Below are positions 11,464 through 23,442 of a DNA stretch of 64,000 nt, piece by piece (the stretch's first letter is position 1; each line of letters opens with the position of its first letter). Below the pieces are notes generated by a model. That model saw only the letters and a program-made list of their open reading frames with translations. It searched no databases and was not told where the DNA came from. The translations under genes and the position numbers were made by a program. Location: positions 269,237,870 to 269,301,869 of the forward strand of contig NC_081407.1 in assembly GCF_030272615.1 (NCBI RefSeq). The letters are read 5' to 3'. The DNA is from Cryptomeria japonica (taxonomy: Eukaryota > Streptophyta > Pinopsida > Cupressales > Cupressaceae).

Positions 11464-12593
11464 TGTAAAGCGGAAAATCGTGATCGAACCCTAGTTGCAC
11501 TCCCCTCTTCCAACTCCAAGGAGAGAGAAGGGAGGTTCACTAGGGTTGATGGTTTTCACTTAGAGGAGAGACTTTACATTCAAAAGAGGGGTTGAAACCC
11601 ACAAGATCCAATCCCACGCAATGCAAGATTGGATGCTAAATGTGTTTCAAGGGTTAAGACAGCAAGGCTACCCTCTTTTGTAAAGAATGTGCATAGAAGA
11701 ATTAAGCTAGGAATGCATAGAAAATGACAAAGATTCACTTATAAACTGAGATAGGGATATAGGATGAAGCTGCGGACCTGGAATTAGCAGTAAAATGTCG
11801 ATACGGAGCTGTCCTGTAAATTTGAGCGAAAGTTGTCGGGACGATGGCGCCCGGCGCCACGGTCTTCAATTTCAGTCGCGTACCTGCAACCTACACACAG
11901 AAAAGCGAAGACGATTGGGGGGTTAGGGATTAGGGGTTTGCCTTTAGGTCAAACCCCGGTTTTGGAATTAACCAAGAAATGAGCAAGTGCTGTAAATGTA
12001 AATGACTGTAATGTAAAAGAAGTACTAATACCTTGTTCTAAGGATGTTTGTATCCTTATGTGCGAAGGTTTAGATGTTGTATGTTGTTGTATGTTGTATG
12101 TGATCTCCTCTTCAATGGTTGAATCCTTGTCTTGAATGCAACACTTAGCCTTGAATGGAGACTTGAAATGATCAATTGCTAGAAGGAATGCTTGAATGCT
12201 TGAATGCTTGAGTATAATTTCCATGCCTTTTCCATCATGTCGAATGAAAGAGGAAAATGTAGTTTATATACTTGTCAATTAGGGCTGATAGATTGATTTT
12301 CCCGACCTTAGGCCGACCAGGAAAGTTTAATTTCCAATTTGCAAACAAAAAGACCCGAGACCTCTTAGGAGACCGGGCCCAAAATAGGACCCAGGGACCA
12401 GGGCGCTGGGCGCTCTGGTCCCACCTCCCGGGACAACAGGGTGCAAGGAGGTTCAGGCCAGGGTACTTGAAAAATGCAGTTTTTGGTGTCGTGAGCAAGT
12501 TTCGGGGTCTCCATTCAGGTTGCGTGTTCCGTCGCCATCGTGAAGACTGAAATGCAATCGAAATTGCAAGTGTCACAATTTTAGGATGCTACA
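11464..12593 (-). repeat. G1 3' LTR
   Basis: 1130 bp, TGTAAAGC...GATGCTACA. It matches 17896-19083 except for a 58-bp deletion after position 11865 (present at about 18298-18356 in the other LTR). On the minus strand TATATAAAC (about 12262-12271) is a plausible TATA box. Confidence 0.92.
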
Positions 12594-12610
12594 TTTAGCC
12601 CCCACTTTAG
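12594..12610 (-). promoter_or_regulatory. G1 polypurine tract
   Basis: On the minus strand AAAGTGGGGGCTAAA abuts the 3' LTR. G2 has almost the same tract, AAAGTGGGGGCAAAA, at 38686-38700, which supports relatedness. Confidence 0.75.
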
Positions 12611-13349
12611 CGGGAGTATGTATGCTCATACTTCCGGTAAATTACAAGGAAACAATATTGAAAGACTTTCACCACGTCAAGGAGGCAAGATACACCAAGC
12701 CCCTAGTGGACTAAGGATCTTACGACTTCGATTGACAAAGTAAAAGGGAAGATCACGAGGAAGAATCATGACTTCAGTAGTAAGGTTCCCTCACTATGAG
12801 TCATGCAAGAAAGATATCAAAAATTTTCAGGGCAAGGCTAAATTTACCAAGAAATTTTCAAGTATCTTGAAAAGATATGAACGGGATGTATGCCCCCCTA
12901 CGTTAAAGCGATCGCACATGCCTCACCGGGGGTGATTGTTTTAACATAGTGATACACATAAGAAATGAGAAAGGAAAGGAGCACATTATCACAAGGATTT
13001 AGCCCCCAAGTGTGAGATAAACCCAAAGATAATAGACACAAAACACAAAGCACGAGGTGACTTCGCTTTCCTCGGGGTCAGTATGCTGTATGATAATTCA
13101 TGCATATATATCATATGTATGTATGCATAATTGTTCTTCATTCCCCAATCAAGGAAGGTCACCTAGAAGAAGGGAACACATGTGTCTTTTGAGTCAACAT
13201 GAGAGAGATCGAGAGATCTCAATGCTTTGCATCGTCCTCAAGTAGACAACACTAAGGACAACAAATAGAAGAATGAGAATAACATATAGAAGAAGTAACA
13301 CAAGAGAGGAGGAGAGAATCTTCTATGCTAATGTAACTAGTCTAGCACG
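12611..13349. other. G1 3' untranslated internal segment
   Basis: About 740 bp between the purine tract and the end of the long frame. I see no credible coding sequence. It contains a short palindromic stretch near 13100-13130 (catgcatatatatcatatgtatgtatgcat). Confidence 0.5.
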
Positions 13350-16300
13350 TCATCTACCCCCCCGATCTTGCTGATCAATGTTTCGGGAAGGCAGGGAACA
13401 CGCTAGAGGAGGAACATCCAACACAGCAGATGGAGCTATCACAAGATCCAAACAAGGGCTATGTTCATGTTCCGAGCCACATTGTTCTTGTCTAGGAGCT
13501 AGGATAAGTGCTTTAGAAAATTCATTAGATAAATAGTTATCAACATCAACAAGTTCATATTCACTATCAGAAGCAAGAGGAGTAACATTTTCATCTATAT
13601 CATCATCAAGATTTATAAAAATAGGATCTTTAACTCGCACAAGATCAAGACCATCATGCATCTTATGTTTAGGAGATTTAGGCTCAATGTCCGGCTGAGG
13701 AGAAAATGGAATAATGCTTGTTGAAGGTGTTTTTGGAGATTGCAAAGTTCGAGAAGCAGCTGCCTGAGCTCTAAGACAACGCTTTCATCGGCGTTCATGT
13801 GCAGAACGATTTCGTCTGGTCTTAGTAGGAAGTTGAGAAGATTGACAAGGAGGAATGTTCTCATCGTTAGCACTTGGGTGTTTAGGTTGTGGTCTCTTAG
13901 GCTGGATAATAGGAGGAGAAGAAGGTCTCTTCTCTCTATAAAAAGAAGGAGGAGGAACTGCTCCATATAAAGGAGGAATTTTTGGTTTAGGGAGAAGATC
14001 AAGTCCATCATGACGAGGAGGTATAGGTCCACTCTTAGGAAGTTTATTAGGCATAGACATAGTCATATCCATAGGGATGGGTTGGGAATCTTCTTGAGGA
14101 AAGACATTAGTTTTATCTTTCAAAGGAAGAACTTCCTTCTCAAGAATGATAGGAATATCAAGTTTAGGCGTTCTAGGTTCACTTAAAGATAGGATCATAT
14201 CTGTTTTCCACTTTTGATAAGATTTGAAAAGATGATCACTTCGCGGAGGAAGAGATTGGAATTGTTTAGGCCAAAAGTAATCAATAGGAACGCTAGAAGT
14301 TCTTTCAGCTAGTTTAAAGAGACTATGATTGATAGTAACAACTTCACCATTATGGGGAAATTTCAAACACTTATGAATAGGAGAAGCAATAGCTTTCATG
14401 GAAGACAGCCAAGGATAGCCAAGCTTCACACGAAATTGTTCAGAAGATGGAATAATAGCAAAGTTCACATCAAGAGATTTGTTATGGACCTCAATAGGCA
14501 ATGTAATAGAACCAATTGCAGGAGAAGAAAATGCATCAAATAATTTCACAATCACATCTGTTTTGTCATATATCACTTGATTCAATTGCAAAGTAAAAAG
14601 AAATTCTTCAGTAATAACATTAATCATGCACGAAGGATCAATAAGCACTCCACGGCAAGGTGTATTCTTAACTTTTGCAACTATGTATAAAGGACCATCA
14701 GGTGCCCTAATGGTTTCACTGGAATCAAATGTGATGGAAGGTTCTTTAGGGATTTCTTGCTGCTCTACAAAGTTAATCACATTCGGAGTTATAGACACAA
14801 GACCATCAGATGAAAGAGAGGAATCATTAGTCTCAATTGCATTAGAGGTATGAGAAGGTAATGGATCAGTAAAAATCTGAAGATTTTGGTTAGGAGGAGC
14901 TACAGATGTGTTGCCTTTATCATTCACCCTAGAAACAGAGATAGTATTATTATCAATCAAATCTTGAATTTTACCCTTTAAAGAAAAACATTTTTCAGTA
15001 TCATGCCCAGGCTGACGATGAAATTGACAAAAGGATTTGTTATCAAAATAAGGTGAAGTAATCTTTGCAGGATCAATTTGTCTTATAGGAGGAAGAGTAA
15101 GCACATTTTGTTCCAATAACTTATTCATAATACTATACAATGATTCATTCAAAGGAGTATACTTTCTTTCTTTCTTGAAAAATTTAGAAATAGGAGGCAC
15201 ACCTGATGCTGCATTCACATTGTTGTTGATGATGTTTTCATTGAATTTGATGGAATCTCTGTTCGGTTTAAACTTCCCAAATGGTCGTTGACTGCTATCA
15301 CCCTTATCACTTGGAGCCATAGGATGTGATTGTTCCATTTGACTCATAGTCAGTTGATAATTGTGAAGAGTTGCACACAACTGTTGGAAAGAAGTAAACT
15401 CAGAAAATAGAAGTTTGTCTCGAATATCTTTTTGTAAATTAGAAATAAAGATTCTTTGAATATCATTATCAGGCACTGGAAAAGAAATTTGAGCATACAA
15501 ATGCTTATATCTACCAATGAAATCAGTCACTTTTTCTTTAACACCTTGTTTACAATGCATTAAATCAATCAAAGTAACTTTAGGACTTATATTGTTTTGA
15601 AATTGTTGAATGAAAGCATTTGCAAGTTGTTCGAAAGAAGTAATAGAATAAGAAGGCAACGAGCAATACCATTGTAGGGCTTTGTCTCTTAATGTTCTAG
15701 TAAACAATTTTGCAAGCAACCTTTGGTCATAAGCAAAATCAGTACATATTGTTTGAAAGGTCTTAACATGTGTTAGAGGATCACCCTTACCATTATAAAG
15801 CTCCAAATGCGGGATTTCAACATGTTTAGGAGGGATAGCTCGAACAATGTCAAGAGAAAGTGGGCTCGCAACATCAAATGTGGGCACACTAAACTTAGAT
15901 TGATTCATAGAGGCAATTTGTTGTTGTAAAAAAGAGACAGTTTGTACAAGATTGTTAATAGTCGCTTCAGTCGAAGAATTCATATTGGATGTGTTAGATT
16001 GAGATGGAGGTGTTATGTTATTGAAAGAAGGTAAAGAGTAAGGTGGCGGGACTCTATGATAATTAGTCATAGGAGATGATTGGACAAGAGGAACACTACA
16101 AGGAGGAATGGAATGGTTAAACAAATTGCCCCCTTGCGTCATGTTCATTTGTGGAGATATAATAGGGACATTCATTGAAGGAATGAATGAAGGAAGAGGG
16201 TTAATTGAAGAAGAAGGGTTGCCCCCATGACTAGTAATCACAGGAGGAATGTCTTGTGTAGAAGTAGCCATTATGTTTGATGTAAAGGTAGGTATGCTAG

Positions 16301-16655
16301 CAATAGGAGTCATCAAAGGAATAGAATGATTGACTTGTGTAGGAGGTTGTGTATAACCTAAAGATTCGGCACAACTCTTCATAGGCATTACATTCGAATC
16401 CACAATGTGTGCAATACCATGCAAAATATTAATTCCATTCTTATCACTTTGAAGCATACGTTTTAGACCCTCAATTAAAGGAAGAGCTTGACTATCAGGG
16501 TATTCTTGAGACATCCATTGTCGAAAATCGTCAAATTGGTTATCCAATTTCGAAAGTTGTTCTTCAGAAACCTCATGGAGAGCTTCTTCATCATTAAGAG
16601 GATTAGAGGAATTACCCATGTCCTCGTTAAAAAGGCTATTCAAATTAGGTTCCAT
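13350..16655 (-). pseudogene. G1 gag/protease-like protein, one nonsense codon
   Basis: ATG at 16655 opens 956 codons to TGA at 13785-13787; the same frame then stays open to 13350, so the ancestral protein was about 1100 residues. Residues ~1-250 are Pro/Ser/Asn-rich. About 280-440 is a Retrotrans_gag-type domain (HVEIPHLELYNGKGDP, LRDKALQWYCSLP). C543-x2-H546-x4-H551-x4-C556 is the variant knuckle typical of Tat-type gag. About 655-770 is retropepsin-like, with LIDPS where active enzymes have D-[ST]-G, so catalysis is doubtful. The rest is Pro-rich and basic. The stop fits a CGA-to-TGA change. Apart from that the frame is remarkably intact among decayed neighbours, suggesting a young insertion or recent selection for trans-mobilisation. 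Confidence 0.88.
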
Positions 16656-17878
16656 TTCCTCAGTAATTAAACCTCAGAAAGACTTAATTCTACGGCTCCG
16701 TCTAACGGGAATAGTGTAAGTAGGGCTTATTGTTGTAAAACTCATGCACTAGAGAAGGAGATAAAGTTTTGAATTTAGAGGTAGCAATTTTTAGTAAAAT
16801 CAGCCAATCTTCTGGATTTAAGCTGTTAAATGCAATCACAACAGTCTCCCAAAATTTCGAAAAAAATGTCTGGGACCGTGGCGCCCGGAGTGCAACACGG
16901 TCCTTGCAACTTTTTTCGAAATTTGCAGGGATGAAAGGTATGATGATTTTAAAGCTAATCTGAAAAAATTGAGTGATTTTACGATCTGTAGATAGGCCAA
17001 ATTAAAGTTGCAAATTCAAAATTGAACCCTACCAAGATTGTCGAAAAATGCAAAATTTGAATTTTTGAAAAAGAGAGGGAAACTGAAATTTTGAATGAAA
17101 GCAATGCAAATTTTGAGTTTTGAAAAATTGACTCAATTTCACGCAAAATTCAATTTTGAAAGCGGAAATTAAAGTTGTTGTAATTAAGCACTTAATTTCA
17201 AAAGTCACAAATTGTAAGAATTTGAATGAAGCACTGAAATTTCGAATGAATGCAAACACACTTTTCAGATTTAGGACAGTAAGAACACAATTTTGACACA
17301 AAATTTTAGTTTCAATGATTTTTGAATGTTTAAAAACCTTAATCCAAGTAATCACAAGACCAACTTTGACTGTAATTTTGAAGGTGTTAGAATTGATAAA
17401 ATCAGCCAAAATTCTGGATTTTAGCAGGAAAATACAGTAAGATCTTGCTCCCGAAATTTCAAAAAAAATGTCGGGGACGATGGCGCTCGGCGCCACGGTC
17501 CTCACAACTTCTTTCCAAATTTTTAGGGATGAAAGATATTGTGATTTTATTGCGGAATCCAAAGTTACAGCTGATTTGGAGATGTTTTGATCGGTCAAAT
17601 TGTCAGACAAAGGTTGAATCAAGAGGGTTTCAAAAATTAGGGTTTTGACATTTAACCACTTAATTTTCAAAATTAAAGCACAGATATGAATTGATAATTT
17701 GTAATAGAAGGGCAGATCTGAAACAAGCATTAATGATTAAATATTTCACAAGTTTAATTACTTAAAAAGAAAATTTAGGGTTTTTATGCAATCACCTCTA
17801 AAATTTTGCAAAAGATCAAACATGGAAATGTAATCAATTTTTTCAGATCTAAGCATGAAAAATCAGAAAGGATGTTCA
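16656..17878 (-). other. G1 5' leader with duplicated hairpin module
   Basis: A 1.2-kb non-coding leader between the primer site and the gag start. A block of about 165 bp occurs twice, at about 16793-16960 and 17397-17560, with the shared phrases 'aaaatcagccaa', 'tctggatt', the GC-rich hairpin core and 'agggatgaaag'. Shadow reading frames here have no family resemblance. Leaders of this kind can hold packaging or dimerisation signals; that role is inference. Confidence 0.55.
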
Positions 17879-17895
17879 CGTCGGGTTCACCAAAA
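17879..17895 (-). promoter_or_regulatory. G1 primer-binding region
   Basis: On the minus strand TTTTGGTGAACCCGACG follows the 5' LTR. G2 has the same site at 40271-40287 and 37491-37507, with slight changes. TGGTGAACC... is not the initiator-Met site used by the copia elements here. I cannot assign the tRNA without a search. Confidence 0.65.
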
Positions 17896-19083
17896 TGTAA
17901 AGCGGAAAATCGCGATCGAACCCTAGTTGCACTCCCCTCTTCCAACTCCAAGGAGAGAGAAGGGAGGTTCACTAGGGTTGATGGTTTTCACTTAGAGGAG
18001 AGACTTTACATTCAAAAGAGGGGTTGAAACCCACAAGATCCAATCCCATGCAATGCAAGATTGGATGCTAAATGTGTTTCAAGGGTTAAGACAACAAGGC
18101 TACCCTCTTTTGTAAAGAATGTGCATAGAAGAATTAAGCTAGGAATGCATAGAAAATGACAAAGATTCGCTTATAAAATGAGATAGGGATATAGGATGAA
18201 GCTACGGACCTGGAATTAGCAGTAAAATGTCGATACGGTGCTGTCCTGTAAATTTGAGCGAAAGTTGTCGGGACGATGGCGCCCGGTGCCACAGTCCTCC
18301 GAAAAATCCGCGAAACGAAGGGGGATATGTTCATCTCTGCACAAGGATTCCAGATCTTCAATTTCAGCTGCGTACCTGCAACCTACATAGAAAAGCGAAG
18401 ATGATTGGGGGGTTAGGGATTAGGGGTTTGCCTTTAGGTCAAACCCCGGTTTTGGAATTAACCAAGAAATGAGCAAGTGCTGTAAATGTAAATGACTGTA
18501 ATGTAAAAGAAGTACTAATACCTTGTTCTAAGGATGTTTGTATCCTTATGTGCGAAGGTTTAGATGTTGTATGTTGTTGTATGTTGTATGTGATCTCCTT
18601 TTCAATGGTTGAATCCTTGTCTTGAATGCAACACTTAGCCTTGAATGGAGACTTGAAATGATCAATTGCTTGAAGGAATGCTTGAATGCTTGAATGCTTG
18701 AGTATAATTTCCATGCCTTTTCCATCATGTCGAATGAAAGAGGAAAATGTAGTTTATATACTTGTCAATTAGGGCTGATAGACTGATTTTCCCGACCTTA
18801 GGCCGACCAGGAAAGTTTAATTTCCAATTTGCAAACAAAAAGACCCGAGACCCCTTAGGAGACCGGGCCCAAAATAGGACCTAGGGACCAGGGCGCTGGG
18901 CGCGCTGGTCCCACCTCCCGGGACAACAGGGTGCAAGGAGGTTCAGGCCAGGGTACTTGAAAAATGCAGTTTTTGGTGTCGTGAGCAAGTTTCGGGGTCT
19001 CCATTCAAGTTGCGTGTTGCGTCGCCATCGTGAAGACCGAAATGCAGTCGAAATTGCAAGTGTCACAATTTTAGGATGCTACA
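17896..19083 (-). repeat. G1 5' LTR
   Basis: 1188 bp, TGTAAAGC...GATGCTACA. It would hold the element's promoter (minus-strand TATATAAAC near 18752-18761). It retains the 58 bp missing from the 3' LTR and carries a copy of the GC-rich hairpin at about 18267-18295. Confidence 0.92.
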
Positions 19084-19284
19084 CATCCATTACAAACTAG
19101 AAATCATAAACCCCAAAACCCACCAAGAACCACCCCTATAGAAGACACCATTACCTATACCACATACATATAACAAAGAGAAAGTGACAACTTTAGGTAT
19201 TCAAGACTATACACATATATCAAAAAATATCAAATAAGAAACCCACATAAGCAATCATCCACTACCTCACCTTGCAGAACAAAA

Positions 19285-19930
19285 CTAGGTCACATTTAGG
19301 GCATAGCCGCTCGACCCTTCATCATCTTTGCCACAACCACCACCACTCATCTCTACACCATCACCCACACAATCAACCATGCCCATATTAGCCCTCCTCT
19401 TCCCTAGAAAATTCCTCTTGTCCTTCCCTTTCGCTTTTGGCTTCACAACACCGCCCCTTGGAAAATTACTCACCATAGGGCACCGAGCCTCCAACTCCTT
19501 CTTTCTCAGAAAAAGAAAGTGAGAGAGTCCCAAGAAGTTGTTTCCTCTACCCACTTCTCATCTCTATCTATACCAAAAGGCCAGTGTATTTAGGGGAACA
19601 ATTCATGCAGTTCATGAATACCATTAATGTCCAACCCTTTCCCAACATCGAAACCAGCCCCCGACATTGACCTTGACATTGCCATCGCTAAGAGTTCCAT
19701 AAAACCACCCAACCAGTCATCCTCCACACACTATCTCATGAATTCAATTATAACATCCTTCCTCTCTCCCAATTTCAGACCCCATGCCAAGACCATTGTT
19801 GGCGGGAGGTGTATAGGGTAAAGGTGGCCTCCATACTTGTCACCACCTCACAAAAACCTACACCTGATACTACCAAAAATGGGCTTGACATTATAAATAA
19901 ATCCCTATCCCATCCCCATATTCCTTCCTT
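19285..19930 (-). pseudogene. LINE D region 3' of RNase H, degraded coding
   Basis: A minus-strand open stretch (19554-19285) is Lys/Arg/Gly-rich (KPKAKGKDKRNF), preceded by broken frames to about 19930. It occupies the third-ORF position seen in LINEs A, B and E, where a basic linker also occurs, but identity is uncertain. Confidence 0.3.
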
Positions 19931-20029
19931 ATCACCAAATGAGTAAATTTAATGATGCCCTTGTACATCACTTGCCACATTAGCCTTTTACAGATTTCAA
20001 AAATCTTCTAAGTCGGTTTCGTGCACTTC

Positions 20030-20430
20030 ATCAAATGTTGTTTCCCATTTGGACAACACATCCACCACCTCATTTCCAATCCTTCTCATATGTGTGACTT
20101 TTTAATTCCTAAAAAACTTTAAATCATTTTTTATTTTGGAGATATATTTGTTTAAAATCAAAACATTGTCTTCCCCTTTTATGATCACATTGATGATTAT
20201 TTGTGAATCTCATTCAAGGTGCATATTTTGAACTCCAAATTTCAATCCCCACTGAACTTCCAATAAAGATCCTTGGACTTCCACTTCAGTATTAGCGCCC
20301 TTCTCAAGTTAACACAATATTCACATGCCAATTTGTAGTGACAACCCCTACACCCAAGACCCCCAGATTGCCTTTAGAGGCACCATCGAAATTGGCCTTA
20401 TACCACCCTGGTTGTGGAAATTCCCATTTT
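20030..20430 (-). pseudogene. LINE D RNase H fragment
   Basis: The minus-strand translation begins with PGWYKANFDGASKGN, the typical start of LINE RNase H with the first catalytic Asp. It then decays with several stops through about 20040, where GGG-C-VVQMG-type residues near the active-site helix remain. Pseudogene. Confidence 0.6.
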
Positions 20431-20499
20431 TCTTGGAGAGTAGGTGAGAGATTCAGATCAAATCGAGAAGGCCCATGAACGAGCCTTTCATCTTTCTAA

Positions 20500-21295
20500 A
20501 TTGAAAATTAATATTTTTCCTTACTCTTTTTTATCTAAATGTTCTTTTATTTTTATTATGCTTCAAAATTTTGTTAACTAATAAACATACCATATCATAT
20601 ATTTCTAAGTGCACCTCCAATTCCATCATCATGGGAAACATGCCAAACTTTGTAATGAGACAATGGAAAACATACCAAACTATGTCATGATATGTTTCCT
20701 CTTTCAAAATTCAAACCTAACTTCCTAAACCCTATTTACTCAATGGTTGCATTACGAAAGCAAACATCACTAAACATACATTTTTCATTCTCTTCACCAA
20801 AAACTATTACACTTCCATTCAAATTGATATGCATTTGCTGCTTTGAAATAGGGAAATTAGAAAGCTTTTAAACTTCCACATATTGGATATCATTTGATAT
20901 TCTCCACTTTCAAATGCATTTGTAATTGTCAAATGATATTATCCACTTCTCATGCATTTGTAACTACTCACAAAAAATTGCAAAAGAATGGATGACTAAA
21001 TAGTTTAGATCTTACACATAAGATTTAAGATGTTTGTGAATTTTGCATCCTGGAACACTGGGCGAGTAAAAGATTATTGTGGTTATGTTTTCTTTTTTTA
21101 GAGTTGTTTCATCTAAAAAAATTATTAAGGAAGACATTCATTTGCATAATTTCTTAAGGTGTTACATTTGAATACACTATCATACCACAACACTACCAAT
21201 TAGGTTGCTCTCTACCAAACATGTAGCCACTATTCGATCATTCTTTGTGGTAGGAAACATACATGAATACTTTCACTACTATTGGTGCTAAGAAA
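20500..21295. other. AT-rich intergenic DNA
   Basis: The first ~40 bp continue the ~100-bp AT unit seen at 705-900. The rest shows no coding frame, LTR end or RNA gene that I can support. Confidence 0.5.
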
Positions 21296-22514
21296 TGTAA
21301 CCAAAAGAATGTAATTTTGTTTGTAATCCTTCTCTCTCATTTTAAGAGAAAATGAAGGTATTCTCCTACTTACCCATTTAGCTTAAAGGGCCCTTACATT
21401 GAAAGAGGGAGGGACCTAATAGATCTAGGCTTAATCCCTCTCAGGAAGAAGCTCTGAAATACTGATTAGGTTCCACTTGGGGCTGGTTTTATTCCCTCTT
21501 TCTAAGTTGAATTGTGAAATGCTAAAATTAGGGTAAATGGGTGAATATTGAAGAGATCGGGCATAAATAGTGAGCTACAACCATCAAATAAAACCACAAA
21601 CCTAGATCTAATCAAAGGAATATGATTTTGATCTACTACTAGAAATTTGGCCTGGATTGTCAAGACCATGGTGGTGGTCTCCCCGGTCCTTTGAACTTTT
21701 CACCATCAAAAGGTGAACTTGTTTGCCACTGTGAATCTTGTCGATCCTCCAAAACATAGATCTGTACTTGTTCTTGCACATAGTGAAAATAGGGAAATTA
21801 GTAGGAATAGGGGTTTTCCTAAGTCAAATATTGATTTAAGAATTAACCTTGAATGAAATAATGTAAATACTGAAATAAATGCTAGATAGATATACCTCAG
21901 ATTTGCAATTGTTGATTATGATGCTTTTGTTCTTTGAATATAATCACATATGTTGTATGAAATGGCATGAACATGATGAAATGCTAATTACACATACATG
22001 CTTGCATATGAATGATGCATATTTTCTCCACAATGGTTGAATGATGAATGTGCAACATTAAAGATCTCTAAAAATGCTTGATAATGGATGCTTCATGAGT
22101 GCAAGGATGCTAGGAATGGATTTCTTATATTTTTTGATTCAATTAGGTTGATCAAATGTCTTTATCTAGGGGTGTCTAGGTATATTACCAATTAGGAAAA
22201 CCTCTCACTATCATGTAGAGCCACGAGGATCAATTCCCATTGGGAAAATACCACTCCTCCCCCAATTCAAATTTGGGCTCCATTGAGAGGGACCATGGCA
22301 TTATGCACAATGTTCCTTCTACACAAAGGACCAAAATAAAACCTTAGGGAGAGCCTAAGTGCTCCACCAAGGGACCCACCCATGGATGTTCATGGCATCA
22401 AAACTAGAGAACAAGCAGAAAATGGACCTAGACAAGTGATGAGGATAGGACATGCTAAAGTAGGGGCACAAGCATGAGGTGTAAATTGTACCGGTGACAA
22501 TTTATGATGCTAAA
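21296..22514. repeat. Worn LTR related to the G1 family
   Basis: It begins TGTAA and ends GACAATTTATGATGCTAAA, similar to the G1 LTR end GTCACAATTTTAGGATGCTACA. Internally, 'cttacattgaaagagggaggg' parallels G1 'tttacattcaaaagaggggt', 'gaccatggtggtggtctccccggtcc' parallels the G1 hairpin, and the 'aatgcttgaatg'-like region is shared. No clear target duplication or internal region is adjacent, so it may be a solo LTR. Boundaries are approximate. Confidence 0.45.
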
Positions 22515-23442
22515 AATATAAGTTGCCTTTTATATAATAATATGTTGTTTTTATAACATAAAATAATTTTTCATGTTCAACTATTGGTCCTTTTGTGTTG
22601 GATATAAAAGTTAGAGATAACAAACTTTTATGATTACTAATAGGAATTTGGTTCATTTATGTTGCATATAAATTATATTTTACAAAAAAATATGATATTA
22701 TACTAATTAAAAATGATATTTTTTAATTCAAATATTAGGGAATTTTTGTTTAAGTTTTGGTCAAATATTTAAAAAGCAATTTTTGGACACTTTGCACCAG
22801 ATGTTTTGTTTTGATGAGTTGTATGATGAGTCATGCTTTCAAACCTTAGTTGTAGATAGTTAAGTGTCCATTTTACATTTCTAAAAGAAATGGAGGTCTT
22901 ACGATATTCCATGTGATGACCTACATGTTGACAAAGTTAGCTTTCATGACTACTGGTCCCTCTCCCCTATATCATTCTTGGTATGTTTTAGATTTTGTAT
23001 TGAATATGTCCTTTTGTGCCCTTGCTAAAAACAAAATGAAATATATGTCATGCCCTTATTTTTACCATATGAAAAATCCATATATATATATATATATATA
23101 ACTAAAACAAACATCACTAACAAGAAAATTATTAAGCTTGCTAAGGAGATGTGATACATGCTTTATGTGACGATGCTTAAGTGGATTACATAATTTGTAT
23201 TAATATTGTAGCAATCAAACAAATATAATCAATCATGCCAAGGATAGTATTATTACCCCTTTTTGTAGCTATAAGTCTCATAATTTATATACATATACGT
23301 AATTCATACCCTAATTTTCATGACACTCTACATTATAAACATCAATTTTTTTATAATATTTACTATATATTCAAGTGATCAATTATCTCTAAGAAAATTA
23401 ATAAGATTATTTATCTTAAGAATAATATTATAAATCTCCAAG
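22515..23442. other. AT-rich intergenic DNA with a short TA microsatellite
   Basis: No credible gene. A (TA)n run sits at about 23082-23100. The rest may be the eroded 3' part of G3, but no pol domain is recognisable. Confidence 0.4.

Larger units (their letters stand above)
11464..19083 (-). mobile_element. G1: Tat-like LTR element with gag/protease-like ORF only
   Basis: A 7620-bp element with LTRs 11464-12593 and 17896-19083 (TG...CA) and a perfect 5-bp target duplication CATCC at 11459-11463 and 19084-19088. The single large frame (16655 to 13350, minus) encodes a gag domain, a C-x2-H-x4-H-x4-C knuckle and a retropepsin-like fold, the layout of Ty3/gypsy Tat-type elements. No reverse transcriptase, RNase H or integrase is present in the 5.3-kb interior. 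It is therefore non-autonomous and would depend on a related element. It inserted into the 3' part of LINE D. Confidence 0.9.
11247..20485 (-). mobile_element. LINE D, split by LTR element G1
   Basis: The outer boundaries are a perfect 14-bp direct repeat TTTCATCTTTCTAA at 11233-11246 and 20486-20499. Removing G1 (11464-19083 plus one CATCC copy) leaves about 1.6 kb of minus-strand LINE. Its 5' end is truncated inside RNase H at about 20430 and its 3' end near 11250 is A/T-rich. The flanking AT-rich unit reads through once the LINE is removed, which supports the boundaries. A poorly conserved coding region lies 3' of RNase H (about 19285-19930), in the position of the third ORF of LINEs A, B and E, but I could not align it convincingly. 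Confidence 0.65.

Noticed and set aside
16769-18027. Several 60-230-codon frames on both strands in the G1 leader and LTR
   Set aside because: They lie in repeated non-coding parts of G1, show no family resemblance and differ between the duplicated copies.
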